A stretch of 64,000 nt of DNA, taken from positions 16,807,501-16,871,500 of the forward strand of contig NC_089726.1 of assembly GCF_035083965.1 (NCBI RefSeq). Direction: 5' to 3'. The translations under genes were made by a program, and so were the position numbers. Positions 49,667 to 62,300 of the stretch are shown here, in pieces. The number at the start of each line of letters is the position of its first letter. Position 1 is the first letter of the stretch. Below the pieces are notes generated by a model, which made no database searches, had not been told where the DNA came from, and saw only the letters and a list, made by a program, of their open reading frames with translations. The DNA is from Branchiostoma lanceolatum. Lineage: Eukaryota; Chordata; Leptocardii; Amphioxiformes; Branchiostomatidae.

Positions 49667-51129
49667 TATACCACACAAGATAGAATAAGTACAAAATCTA
49701 AAGTAAATTGTTCATAATTGAAATGCAGTGTTGCAAAATTGTGGTTTGGGTGACGGAGAATGGCACCCGACAACTAACTTTTGAAACATATCAGTGTGTT
49801 TATAAATGTTCCAGACTGATTGTCAATTCTACTAAATAGTCTACTTTTCCTAATCAACGATGACTATCAAAAACACGTACATATGCCACACCAAGCTACA
49901 TAGGTAGCAGATAAACTGGTACACACAGCTTCATTCTGTAAGTATATATTTACATGACAACATCTCTCAATTATCTCTATACAAATTGATAGGCCACAAT
50001 AAGGCAACATGGTTACATTAATTTCCTTTTAGTTCATTGAGAAGAATTATTGTTTAATCACTAGAATTCACAATTGGATGAATATGGTTCTAATAAAGTG
50101 TAATAAACATTGAATGTTCCAATACCATACACAACTGCCAATTTTGTTATGACTTACAGTATGAGGCCAACTCGCACCAGTAGATTCTCTCATAAATATA
50201 TCTTGCTCTATATTGTGGCCATTATAAACATTTGTTTAAATAGAATACGTTGAGATTCAATCGACAGTTGATGCAGCCCATGAGAAATGATAATGTAGTA
50301 CACTGACATGCGTTGAAAAGCCTCGGTCTACTCCAAATGTTGCCGGGCTTAGAAAATAGTGCTGCCTCAGTATATTTAATGAGCATACCTACACTTAAGT
50401 TACCAAGGCTTTACATACACATGCCAGCATTTATTAGACATTAGAATTTCTGTAAAGGCACAAAAGATTTTCCTCAACAGTAAAATGTAAACCACGGCAC
50501 CAGTGAGTAGCTCATTTAATTGAAAAAAAAAAGTGATGGGATATATGGTTGCTACACATACATACATAGTTTACATAAATTAGCTTTTTAACTTCTGTCT
50601 GATATGAAAAATTAAACTTAAAGGGGCTCAGGTATTAACATGAATCTTGACAAATTTGAACGAACCTCACAAAACATTAAGTACATGTATGTTACAATAC
50701 CCCTTCTCCATGCGTAAGAAATACTGTTGTCCAATCCCTATCTTAAATGGCAAGAAAAAACGTACATTTACGCAATGGGAATTGCATGTCTTTATCTTAA
50801 TGTCTTGTGCCTTAATGAATTTGCCAAGAGTCTTTAAGTGCCTAGGCACCCCTGAAACTTAAAATGGTAACAGTTCTTGAACTAAGACAGTAAAAATTAC
50901 AACTTCTCATAACTGCTTTACTATTAACATTCACCTGCTGACTTCTATTGGACTGAACTCATCTTTAATATAAAAGTTACAAGTATATTATTGAAGTATA
51001 TTATTATCTTTTACTGGCACTCACAAAACTGTTCACTAATGAAGACAATTCTAGTTTCATTTATGAACAATTAATTTCAGCAGTGCTCTGACCATTTCTT
51101 TAAAATCCCACTGAGAATAGTAATTTGTC

Positions 51130-51671
51130 TACGAGGGGAATCAATAAGTCCTCGTCCTCACCCAGACATAAGGTACACAACTCACATTTCGTGGCATAAC
51201 TTTATGATGTCTTTTAGTAGTATCCACCTAATTTCAAATTATTGTGGTCATTACTTTCCAGTTGACGTCCATTTAAAAATCAGTAGGTAATTGGTGGGAA
51301 AAACAAAATTGAACTGTGATCAGAGCTGTGTGGATTGAGTTCCTCATGCCATGAATCGGCATAGAATCTTCGAAGACATTATCAAAATGTTTGATAAAAA
51401 TTCCCTTCTCATTTCAACAAAAAGAAGTGGGTATCTGACTTTCAGCAGAGCAAGGTGGCCCGCAGACCTCAGGTCACAGCTCAATTGTCCATGTCTTTAT
51501 CTTTCTACCCACTTAACGTTACTGGGTGTCGCCTGCAAAGTAATGATCACAAGTGATTTGAATTTTGGTAGACATTCATAAAAGCCTTTATACTTTAAAA
51601 AGATTCCCCGATATTTGAGTTGTGCACATTATTTCTGGGTGAGGCCAAGGACTTATTGTTCACCCCTCGTA
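51130..51671. mobile_element. Mariner-like transposon remnant
   Basis: The left end TACGAGGGGAATCAATAAGT, then CCTCACCCAGA, is mirrored at the right (TCTGGGTGAGGCC, then ACTTATTGTTCACCCCTCGTA), about 50 bp of imperfect inverted repeat with TA at both ends. The TACGAGGGG...AATAAGTCC end type is one I associate with mariner-like elements. The 540-bp interior has only a broken trace of coding sequence near 51315-51345. Confidence 0.75.
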
Positions 51672-51763
51672 CAGGTGGTAAACACTAGTTTACATGGCTT
51701 GTAAAATCACACCACAAGTAAGCAACACGTCGCAGCTACCAGACTATCCAGAGTTGTCTTCCC

Positions 51764-54700
51764 TCATTGGGAGAACAGAAAGGCGATGACCAGCATGAGG
51801 AAGAGGCTTCTCCATGCAGGTAAGAGGCGGGTGAGTCCACTTGTGGGGGGTGGTCTGGTGACAGGGTTGTTGACATGGTTAGGAGGAATGACATTTCCCA
51901 AGGTGTTGGGGAAGTCTGTACCTGTTCTATCGAAGCACCACTCTTCTGGGTCCTCTGTGGGGAAAAAAATGACAGTAATGTTTAGATTCAGTGTATTCAA
52001 TTGGCAAACATTTAGCCACCATCAATTCAGTTGACAACAAAATTATTCAAGTATACCCTTTCTAATTTTTCATTGATTTTGTTATGTGAAAGGTTGTTTT
52101 GTTCTTTACTGGTGCAAGTTAGAAACATAGCTAAACATAATTACACAGTGGTACCAAGGAGGTTATATAAAACCTCCTTGGTGGTACTTAATTGTTTTGT
52201 TGGCAGAGTGTTGGGAGCAGACCAAAGCTAACAAGTTTGACTCCAGACAAAAGAAGCCATATCTGGATTTACCCATACCCTCTCGTGATAAAGTTCACAG
52301 TCATAGTTCTGAGGTCAAACCATAATTGGTCTTGATTTAAAACACAACTAAAAGAATTTTAAAAGATGATCCAAATTCCCAAAGTTCGTTCTTGAAAAGT
52401 TAACGAGGGTTATGAATAATTTGGGGGGAAGAATATTTTTGTTCACTACATAAGGCCACACCAATTTAATTTCTGGCTTCTCAGATTTTTTCAGAAAAAA
52501 ATTGGACCGACAGGGTGAAAAAAAATAAAAATAGTTTTTTTGCAAATACAGTAGTCTGGGGTGAAGATAAGGGTTTACATAACATAAAGAATAAGAGGAT
52601 TTTTCAAATTTCAGCTTTGTATAGCTCATTTTATGCAATACACCTCTTTCTTTGATCTAGTACTATAATTTCAGTAACAAAATTACCCTTTGCCATGTAA
52701 TATATGGATTGATATTGAGAAATAGTTTTAATAAATGAAAAATAATAACATGATCAATATGACCACACTTTTTAGGTATGTGCAGGCCTTTATAATCTAT
52801 TTTGGTGGCTATTGAGTTATACAACTGAACAAATAGTAAAATTGGGAGTTAAAATTTGTGAATGGGAATACTGACCCAATTTTTTTTTCTCAAAATGGGA
52901 AAAACAGGACAGGCTATTCGAAAAGTAACAAATTAAATTGGCTTGGCCTAAACATATGAAAATGTCTATATGCTAACTGATACTACTTTCTTCCTTCATA
53001 TAAGTACCCAAAATCCCAACAATGTAGTAGTAACCTAAGAATCATTAAAATAGCTGTGAACACAACACTTCTACGCTCTTAAAGTAGACAGCAGAAGAGA
53101 CTTCTTACCGCCTTCAGGACTGACAGTGAACCTGTACCAGAAGTTGATGTCACCTGCTTCACACCCAGTCTTGCAGTAGAACTCAAAGTTGACAGAGTTT
53201 CCACTGGCTTCCTGACACAGGTTGATTGTCCCACTGCCCTGTTTAACAGATAAAACAACCTCCAACATTGTGACAATGGACTTGGCCTCGTACTCTAGAC
53301 TGTACATGATCTACGGCTGTTACTCTAGCTACGGGACGGAACGGTCCCACACAACGTGAGGGCTCAACGTGAACCTAGCTACATCTTGAATCTCTCGTCT
53401 CTGGGTTCTACTACATCTGGGACCTTTCCCGGTCTCCTCCTACACTTCTACACGGTCTCCTATAACAGTTCTACACAGTGCTACAACATCTTCAAACAAT
53501 ACACGATGTTCAAGGGTACCAATATTGACTGGCCTGAAAAATATGAAGATAACGAAATCCTATACTCTTACTTTTTCATTGTTGTAAAACAACTTAATTG
53601 TCACAATAAAAGTGGAGACCTCTACATGGTATAATTTAGTTCTTCCACTATATGGTAGATAATAGTTTATGTATTGCTGACCTCCTCTTATACCCAGTTA
53701 ACTGTTCATATGCATGTATGCAATGTCTGATTATTAGATGAGTTGAAAGAAATTGACAAAGACACTTACACAGTTGTCGATCTCTGTCTGGGTACTGTCC
53801 CTCACACTGGAAGCAATAGAACACAAATTGTTCAGTTTAACTGTTAACGTTGCTCCCAACCTAATCACTTGTACAAGCTGAAGTCATATTGTAAGATCTT
53901 GTAAGCCATACAATTTTGAAAAAGTACCCTTAACCACAAGTGAATCCATAGAAACAAATTCTCAAAGCAAGTTAGCAGGGATTGTACAATTACATTGTAT
54001 AGCAGGCATTGGTTTAAAGTTTAGCAATCAGGGGATCCAATATTGACCCAACCACCAGATTTTAAAACCCAAATCTCCATCATCCTTTTAACCAATCCCA
54101 TAGCGCCACCCACCTCCATCAAAACGTAGAAATGCAAAGCGAAAACATAAAAATGCAAACATTTGACAGCCACTTTCTCATTGGTCAAACTGTTAATTGC
54201 CATGCTATCATTGGTTGAACTGATAATTGTGATGGACAGTCAAGATCAGTCTAGTACGCTGCTGTCACTGCACACCAATCCTGTCTGACACTTGCTAAGC
54301 CGCCCAATGAGCTCATACAGATGCAACTGATGCTGATTACTGTAATTCACTTTATCTTCATGGTAGCAAAATTTCACGGTGTAAGGAAAATGGACCTTTA
54401 CACTGAACTTCACGGTGGCGTCAAGTGATTTACAGAACGGATGTGTGAAGGAATTATAAATAATAACAACAGTTTTTTTTCACAGTGAAAGAAACAAGAA
54501 TTACAGTATGCAGATGAGACCCCAACTACGTACTCCCAAACTTTGTAAGAGCTTCTCCACGCCTGATGTATTCATAAACAGAGATGTAAATAAGTAAACA
54601 AGTTTTACACTCACCAAATGTCCAGGGTTGCTGGCACAGTTTGAACCTAAAAGCCAAAGATACAACTGTTAATACCACACACTGAATAAGATTTTTGAAA

Positions 54701-57700
54701 AGACAACTGGGAGACCTAGATTATGTAGATATTACCTTTTTTTCAAATTTGATGAGACGCTCTTGGAAGTCTGTTTTTATTCAAATGTTCTGGTAGTTCA
54801 TGTATTAAAAGTTCTGTTTAAAACAGAGACATTTCAATCAACTCTTTTGATATAATTTAATTTTCCAACAAGGAGAAAATGGGAATTTGCTAAAACTAGA
54901 ACTGTTTTCTTTAGATTGTCTGACCCGGCAATTGTTTATCAATCAACAAGGAATGTAAACACAGTTTGCTACTTTAGGCACAACTCAAACAGCAAGGTAC
55001 ACATCATGTCCCAATCAAGGAGCTAGTCTGTACATAACATAACATAACACACTACATGTATATACATATACATAACACCACTTACTTGTCAGTATTAGCT
55101 GCAGATTCAACTCTACTACTGTACATGCAGAAATGTTCGCGGTGGTTTTATGTTTGCGGTTTTTGCTGTGAACTGTCAGTGCAAACTTAAAACCACTGCA
55201 AAACGCTACTAATGTTTCAATCGCGAACTTAAAACCACCGCGAACTTAAAACCACCGCGAACACTCCATTTTCTCCCTATCGCGAACTTAAATGCATTTA
55301 CAATATTCCCCAGCAGTTACTAGTACACCCCTATGTTCTGACACCCCTGTGTTCTGACAGTCCCCTAATCTCCAAGCAGATCTATCGGTGGCAAAGACCG
55401 TATCCAACTGGCAAAAGGAGTTTAAATCGCTACCGATGGCGATTAAAACCCCTTTTGCCAGTTGGATACGGTCTTTGCCACCGATAGATCTGCTTGGAGA
55501 TTAACAGTCCCCTAACCCTAACATAGGGGTGTTGGGAGGTAGGCGCGTCAGAACATCATACTCATAGTGGTGCGGGTCATACTCATAGGGGTGTATTAAA
55601 CTGCCAGGGAAATGTAGAGTTGAATCTGAAGCTAATACCCGTTCTCCCAAGCTGCCTTTATTCACTATCTTTTAGTGACTTTCTATTTGAAGGTGGTGTG
55701 TTATGCCACATAAGCAGCAGCTGGTGTGTTACACCGAAGGGCGGTCATACGGATATTTGAACTGAAGGCTGGACCAAAGGCCGTATATTTTTTATATCTT
55801 AAACGCTTTTAAACACTAATGTCACCCTTTTATTGCAGTCATAAAACTATAGCGGAAATAAACACTTTATCTTACCTGTTTACCCCGCTCTGGTATCCAG
55901 GTATAACATTACAAGCTGAGATGTGAAAATAATCTCAACATTTTGCCACAAATAACTGCAGTTTCAAAGGGACAAGAAATTCTAATGATCACTTCTTTCC
56001 CAGAATACGACGAAAGCATATTCACAACCTTTTGTAGTCATCCCCACTGCTTACAAAGGACTGCATTTTCAGAATTGCATCACTTATTTCTTAGGATACA
56101 AATGTATATGATATGTGAAGTCCAACAAAAACAACTGAAAAATGATTAAAAAATAGTGATAACTTTTTTAGCAGTCCTGTCTACAAAGTAGTCTGTATAA
56201 CGCAAACTCCAGCTGTCTGGGGGCTTCTGTCCCCTCCCCGCGGGTGGCTATGCGGTTACAGGGCGGCAAGCCATTGCAGGTCTGGAGCTTGATTGAATTC
56301 AGGCTATCTACAAAGCAACAAACCAAGTCATGTTAACAACCGCCTTGAATGGAGGATTGTGAGTTCTAGCTGCAACTGTGCGAACAACTTCATTTCTAAT
56401 ACTCCATCAGGTCACCCTCCTTAGGACCCTTAAGGATGGACTAGAACCCAGAGAATCCTGGAACAGACTAGATGTTAGCACCCATGTGAAGACTACCTCT
56501 AGCAATATAATATAATAGATGATGACAATAACAACAATGACATTAAGTACAGTGTTCTCGCCAGAATTTTTTCACAGCATAGGGGTCAGGTACAGAAGGC
56601 CAACTTTACGCGGCGCAAGCTACAAAGAAATTACCACAGAGTAGGGTGTCCGGCTTGTTCCCCCGGAAAATTTTTGAATTCATAACCCAATGAGACACTA
56701 TTTCCTGCATTTTGAGAGATAAATTTTGTGAAGTAAAGTTTTTCCTCTGTTACAGCCTCATTCTTAAGCCAAATATGAACTTTTTATAAGATTTATGAAG
56801 GATCACAAGGTTCTTTCCAGAAAGAAACACCCCTATGCTGGTTGAAACACAGCATAGGGGTCCAGACCACAGCATAGGGGGTCCAAATCACAGCATAGGG
56901 GGCCCCTATGCTGAAAAGGCCTGGCGAGAACACTGAAGTATAACAATATAGACATGTTGGGTTTACCATGACTTCCACCCTCCTCCCTGACCCCTCGGTC
57001 CCTATGACCTTGATACAGGGGTTAGGTTGGTTGGACCCCAGGTAGTAGATGATACCGCTGTCGTACCCCAGGGGTCGTGCCCCAGGGGTGGTGATGCTGG
57101 AGTAGTTCCTGTCATACTGACCCTCCGGCACAGGAACAAAGTCTTTCTGTGCAGTGCAGGCTGCTCCAACTCCTAGGATAGAGGTGAGAGAGATACTTGT
57201 TATGTTGACACTTTTACAGGTAACCGTTACCAGCATAACTTACTGAAGAACATTAGGAGTGCATTTTGTAACGTTATGTAGAAATTTATGCTGCTTGGCA
57301 CTAGCCTGGAGTCCAGCCTTCTAATAGCTTTAGCATCGTAAATTCATTTACTTTCGTTATGGTTTTATCTCATGGTAGTTTTTTCGGTGTTTTGAATTTG
57401 CAGTTGAAACAATTATGTAAAACACTAGTCATACAACAAAGACATCTTAAAGTTTGCAGTGTCATCACTGTCATGAATTCACAGTGGGGAGGTCACAAAA
57501 ATCAAACCACTGTGAAAGTTTCAAGATTTACTGTAATGGTCTGACACCACTTAAAATGGAGCATTAACAAGGAAGTAAGGTTTACCTTAATCTCCAAGCA
57601 GATCTATCAGTGGCAAGGCAGAATCACAAAGGGCAAGCTTTTGACACTGGTTTGCCCTTTTTGATACTGCCTTGCCACCGATAGATCTGCTTGAAGATTA

Positions 57701-58875
57701 AGGTTTACCCACTAAAGTCGCTAACACAAGCTCTTTCCAGACTTGCTTGGAAGGATGTCATTGTATGCCTTATCTTATATAACATATCATCAGGGAAAGC
57801 TTACTTACTTAGAGTTAGATCCCCTGCATCTACCTGTAGCTCAGGTACCCTTACCAAACAATAATAATTCTGCCCAGGCTCATTCCAAAAATACACCTCT
57901 GTGGGATTATTGACAAAGACACTTTTTCCATTCAGACTCACTGGTTACCTGTTTGTTTACAGTGTTCCTGCGATACACATGACTTCACTAAAACATGACT
58001 AATGCCCTTTTGAGTAGTTACAACACAAAGAAACACTCCTCTGGAGTCTGGTGGTTAGATTATATGCATTCTTGTTTTGTAAAGATGGATCTGTTTTCGA
58101 CCAGAATAACTCCTGCTAAACCAGACAAACCAGTTTCCTTTAATACATGGCCCATGATTTGTCAAATTCAGGGATAAAATCAACTATGAGACTGATTTAC
58201 CTCTATGGTCTTGGGGTAACAAAAGATTTTTATGGACTATTGATGATAGTGAAGAGAAACACTTCCTAAAGGGCACAGGTAGCATTTCCATCTATGACTG
58301 TCCGAACATCAAGATGCCATGATTTCTTTTACAGTACAAAAGTATGGTGCCGCCTCTTGTGACTTTTGGTGATAAAATCGATTAACTGGTGCACACCGGA
58401 AGTCTGACATTTCCAAACGTAGATAATTATCCTTTGTGTAGGGAGGATGCGAAGGAATGTCAGTCGCTTTGCTTTGTCATGCATAGTACAGAATAGGTGA
58501 GACGCACCTACATAAGTTTACATATAATTATTTGCTAGAACTGGTATTTTCAGTTCTAGGAGACTTAATTACACCCATCTTTCGTCCTCTGAGATCAAAT
58601 TACATGGCAGGTACACGGTCGATCAGTTTACAAACTGTTCCAAGAAGTAACTACTTACAACACTCATATGACACATTTAGATAACATTGGACCACAGCTA
58701 CGTAGAGCAGCATTGATTCTATTGCGACACAATGACTGATTTGATTAAAAAAAACATGTGTCTTACCTGGAGAGAGACCACAGGACATCAGTACAACACA
58801 GCAGACCACAGCTTGCCATCCAATCAACTGTAACCGGGAAACCTGGTAGCACTGTTGACTTTTTGTCTTCGCCAT
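51764..58875 (-). CDS. Secreted Cys-rich protein, probably GPI-anchored, unknown family
   Basis: Six exons by phase: 58875-58767, 57172-56967, 54646-54615, 53806-53770, 53238-53109 and 51954-51764 (stop TGA). They join without frame breaks to 234 residues. The ATG at 58875 has a strong context (AAGATGG). An N-terminal hydrophobic segment (WQAVVCCVVLMSCGLSPG) acts as a signal peptide or anchor. A mature region with eight Cys follows, including the pieces KDFVPVPEGQYDRNYSS, QTVPATLDICVRDSTQTEID, NFEFYCKTGCEAGDINFWY and EDPEEWCFDRTG. After a Pro-rich stretch (NPVTRPPPTSG) the protein ends in a hydrophobic tail (RSLFLMLVIAFLFSQ) with no cytoplasmic residues, as in GPI-anchor signals. I do not recognise the family. 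Two very short exons (32 and 37 nt) lie in the middle. The gene is divergent from the WD-repeat gene, with 477 bp between start codons. Confidence 0.75.
54095..54260. repeat. Dispersed repeat (CTCATTGGTTGAACTG family)
   Basis: AAATGCAAACATTTG, CTCATTGGTCAAACTG and ATCATTGGTTGAACTGATAA match the intronic segment at 14095-14235 and, inverted, 8385-8480. Confidence 0.5.
55117..55305. mobile_element. Foldback MITE, family A copy 3
   Basis: ACTGTACATGCAGAAATGTT, then CGCGGTGGTTTTATG, at the left; CGCGAACTTAAATGCATTTA at the right. The interior ACTTAAAACCACCGCGA is repeated. Intronic in the GPI-type gene. Confidence 0.8.
55366..55503. mobile_element. Perfect-arm foldback element with 9-bp target duplication
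   Basis: TAATCTCCAAGCAGATCTAT...ATAGATCTGCTTGGAGATTA: arms of about 58 bp are almost perfect mirror images around a short centre. ACAGTCCCC flanks both sides (55357-55365 and 55504-55512), a clean target-site duplication. A sister copy lies at 57588-57700. Confidence 0.92.
56550..56935. mobile_element. Inverted-repeat transposon, CAGTGTTCTCGCC type
   Basis: The left end CAGTGTTCTCGCCAGAA is mirrored by GGCGAGAACACTG at the right. The inner arms share the CAGCATAGGGG block, which is also tandemly repeated three times near 56851-56901. The flanks share AAGTA. No transposase frame. Intronic in the GPI-type gene. Confidence 0.8.
57338..57536. mobile_element. Degenerate foldback element, family B
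   Basis: Bounded by GTAAATTCATTTACTTTCG and GATTTACTGTAAT. The interior has TTTGCAGTTGAAACAATT and AAACCACTGTGAAAGTTTCA, like weaker matches at about 11290-11430 and 3300-3360. Related to, but diverged from, family A. Confidence 0.5.
57588..57700. mobile_element. Foldback element, sister of 55366-55503
   Basis: Shares the ends TAATCTCCAAGCAGATCTAT and ATAGATCTGCTTG(A)AGATTA. The centre differs in sequence from the sister copy but also folds back (AAGGGCAAGC...GTTTGCCCTTT). GGTTTACC is present on both flanks, an 8-9 bp target duplication. Confidence 0.88.
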
Positions 58876-58899
58876 CTTCACCACTCCTTGGTCCAACAA

Positions 58900-59350
58900 C
58901 TCTGTAGTCTTGAATCTTACAGATTAAAACAGGACGATCTCAACACCCGAGTTACCTTATAACAGCTATAGACGATTTGCGAGTTCGTAAAAACGCGGAA
59001 TCCCACGGGATTAGACGAGGACGAACAGTGCAGGATGTGACAAGAGTCGTCGTGACTCCAAAATCCTAGCACCACCCCGAGAAACCCGGAAGTGTCATCA
59101 TAGCTGGCTACCGTTCTATGCCTTCAATTCAGTACAAAAATAGTAGAAAATCATACTAATATCCTCTGATACACCTTCAGGTGCTATTGATAAAATACAT
59201 TATCTTGTTCATATGTAGAGTATAATCATCTGTGTATTATAAGTTGCCGTAAAAGTAAGATTATTAGAATTATTATAACAGGCAGCTAAATTTTCTATGC
59301 GGACATCCGTCTGGGGCCCCGGTGTAATATACACGGGAACGAGGCGAAAC
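58900..59350. promoter_or_regulatory. Probable bidirectional promoter
   Basis: It separates the divergent start codons at 58875 (minus) and 59353 (plus). An ETS-type site CCGGAAGTG lies at 59086-59094, and the segment 58980-59100 is richer in CpG than its surroundings. No TATA box stands out. ETS sites and lack of TATA are typical of bidirectional housekeeping promoters. Confidence 0.55.
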
Positions 59351-59352
59351 AG

Positions 59353-62300
59353 ATGGATACACAGGGTGAGTGACTGAGAGCAGAAGATGTTTCACCAGGA
59401 ATGGCTGTTGTTCTCTGCGACATAGCTGTCAGTTTAACCAATTCTGGCCTCTACAGAATGTAAGAGAGGGAGGCGAGCTACTTATCTACCTACTGGCATC
59501 GACGAATCGCTCCGATTGTGCGCTTGTGTCCGCCAAAGGATGGGTGAATAGGGCATAAGTGCTCGGACGATCTCCCGGCAAGGGTGTGCAATCCATTGAT
59601 CTTTTGTTTTGTTGGGGGGGAGTCGAACCCGCGACTTCCAGTCCAGTGGATGGGAGCGGGTCATCAGGAGCTTGCAGGCATTTCTCAGCGGAGGCGGGCT
59701 GGATGGAGCGGGAGGGCAAGGTGCAGTTTCTGCGGCATCACCAAGGCAGTGTCCGAGGTGTAGCCTTCTGTCCCAGGGTGAGTAGACATTATGCAAATGA
59801 ACCCGAAGGACACGCTTGCACAGGTGATTGTCGACCCATGTTTGTATACAATGTTACCAACACCTTGGATTTAAAAATCACATAATAGTCATTGTGATGA
59901 TGATTGCAATGAATCATTTGATCATAATGTTATCATTGGTAATGAATCATTTGATCATATTATCATCCCTCTGTATCAGTTACTCTTATTATTTGGGCAA
60001 TCATCTAAAATCTCTCGCAGTTGCAGCCTGTTATACCATGGGATGCCATCTTTTCACAATTATCATAACCAATACGACCAACGTTGATGTGGTATTGTTA
60101 CATTGCATAGTTAATGTTACACGTGTTAACGTCAATATTAGGACTGTCACCAGCGCTTAAAATCTAAATTATAAATCAACATCGAAAATGATGATAAAGG
60201 TAACGTTGACGCATTTCGGAAAATCCTTAAATCCTACATAATTGTTTAATAGCTCATCAGAATTCAGAATCAATACCTGGATATGTTCCTAAGTAGGTCA
60301 ACATTTACTAGTACTTTAATATACATATGATAAATCATATGTAATCCATTCTATATCTAGTTGACCGGTGGCGTATCGGCTTCTTTACTACAGTGCTGCG
60401 ACAACGACACAGAATCTGAAGACACTAACTGACTCATTACAATTCATTTTTTGAATGCTGCATGATCTATACAGATGTGGACTGGTTAATGTGTTCTAAA
60501 TTGCCTGGTGCGGGGGATAACATTAGCGGCCTATTTGAGACCTATTACTCTTTAACTCCTATACATTTTGGAAAACGAAGTAAACAAATTCTGTCAAGTT
60601 GCCAGGCAATGTCACCAAGATACATGTACTGTAAATTCATTTATTGTTGTAGGGACTTAATTTCACAGTTGAGCTAGAAGGGGAAATGAGGTTTTCATAG
60701 TTAATGGTTGGAAGGCTTCTGTAGTACAGTAGTATAAAATACATCGCAAATTAATGTTTTCAGTGTTGTGAATTCGCAGCAGAGAGCTCACCGCAAAAAT
60801 AGAACCACCACAAACATTTCCAGATTAACAGTACTCTGTTTTTAGGACTGCCCTGCGCATAATTGTAAATGTATACCCAGAGTGGTGGTGCACTAATGCC
60901 CCAATGACCCATTTCTAAGACAATCTTCCCCACAAGAAAGATATCACAGTTACTGATATACAGTACTTCTTAACTCTTTAAATGTGATGGTGGGAATAAC
61001 AGTTAACATTATGATATATGTTTTGAATCATGAGTCAACATCGCACAACGTGACTCATTGTTTTTGACACTTGTCAGGAGCAAAAATACATGTGGATGTC
61101 AAAAATTTATGACATATCAGCTTATTGACCTGGATTATCGATACCCAACTGTTGAAGGCAAATTTGTCATCAAGTACTTTATCTGAGTTAGATTAAATTA
61201 TATATTTGTACAATTCATCATATAGCATATCACTGTACTCTTTTTCCATTGATGTTAAGTGGGGACAAATCCATGGACCTGAAATCTTTAAAATATGACA
61301 CATAGAAATGGCTCTGATCTGGTCTTGACCTTCTGATATATCGGTTTGCAATACAAACAAAAAAAACACAACGTCATGTACTGTAAATGCTGAAATTTTC
61401 ATGGTCGTTTTATTTTCATGTTTTTTTCTTTGAACTCTCCACCAAGAATTCATAACATTGCCAACATGTGAAAACACTACCAAAACCTCCTTTCCCCTTC
61501 TATGGCAAAATTAAGTCCCTGCAAAAATAAACAGATTTCAAAATAAGTCAGAACAAGAATGTAGTAGTTATAAATTTTGCCAATTGCAAATTGTTCAATG
61601 CTTGCAGGGACTTGATTTCAGTCCTCTGCTGTGTCTTGGCATGTTCGCAGTTGAAACCATAATAATGCAATCCAAGACAGCACATGAAACCACCTAGAAT
61701 ATATCATGACATGACATTTACATTTTATATGAGCTCACAAGATAAGCAGACCAAAGAGAGATGGAAATTGGTAGCATTGAAGACCTTGTGCCTTGCCCCC
61801 ATATTTCTGCCACAAAGAACAGTGTGTTGTGTGTTTTCTTGTGTCTCTACGACTCTTATTATTTAGGGGTAGGTGAAATTGGGCCAACAATAATTAACAG
61901 TAATAGTAAACATTAATCAGTCATTACCAAATGGCGCTCTGACTCAGAAGACAGCTATGTCAAAGAGAAATAAAACCTATGTATTCTTTGGAAGGTGGAT
62001 ATACCATCCTTTAGAAGGGATGTAAAATGGGGTCTCGTGTTCGAGGAGGTGCCTCGGGCGCGTTATAAAGGGGAAGAGCTAGCAACCCCTCCCTGTACAA
62101 ATATACCCTGCTACTGAAACAGCAAGGAAACTTGCTGTCCTATGTGCCACTAGGCACTACAAGGGTCTGAACCAACAAACAAATGATTGTTTAAAATATT
62201 ACGCCAGAAATAGTCACTCAAGCAACTGGATGAAATTTTGAAACAGTCAAATTTTATCCAGTTGCTTGAGTAACTATTTTGGGCATATCTTACTACCTGG

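Larger units (their letters stand above)
48011..51763. other. Intergenic and 3'UTR region with transposon remnants
   Basis: It lies between the candidate lncRNA 3' end (plus strand) and the stop codon of the minus-strand GPI-type gene, so these units also converge. The right-hand part should contain the 3'UTR of the minus-strand gene; a minus-strand AATAAA candidate lies near 50430. Two inverted-repeat transposons are present (48939-49666 and 51130-51671). No other coding exon is seen. Confidence 0.5.

Noticed and set aside
56793-56966. Extension of the GPI-type gene exon past 56967
   Set aside because: The open frame continues into the CAGTG-ended transposon. The GTAAAC donor at 56966 joins in phase to the 32-nt exon, so the extension is intronic.
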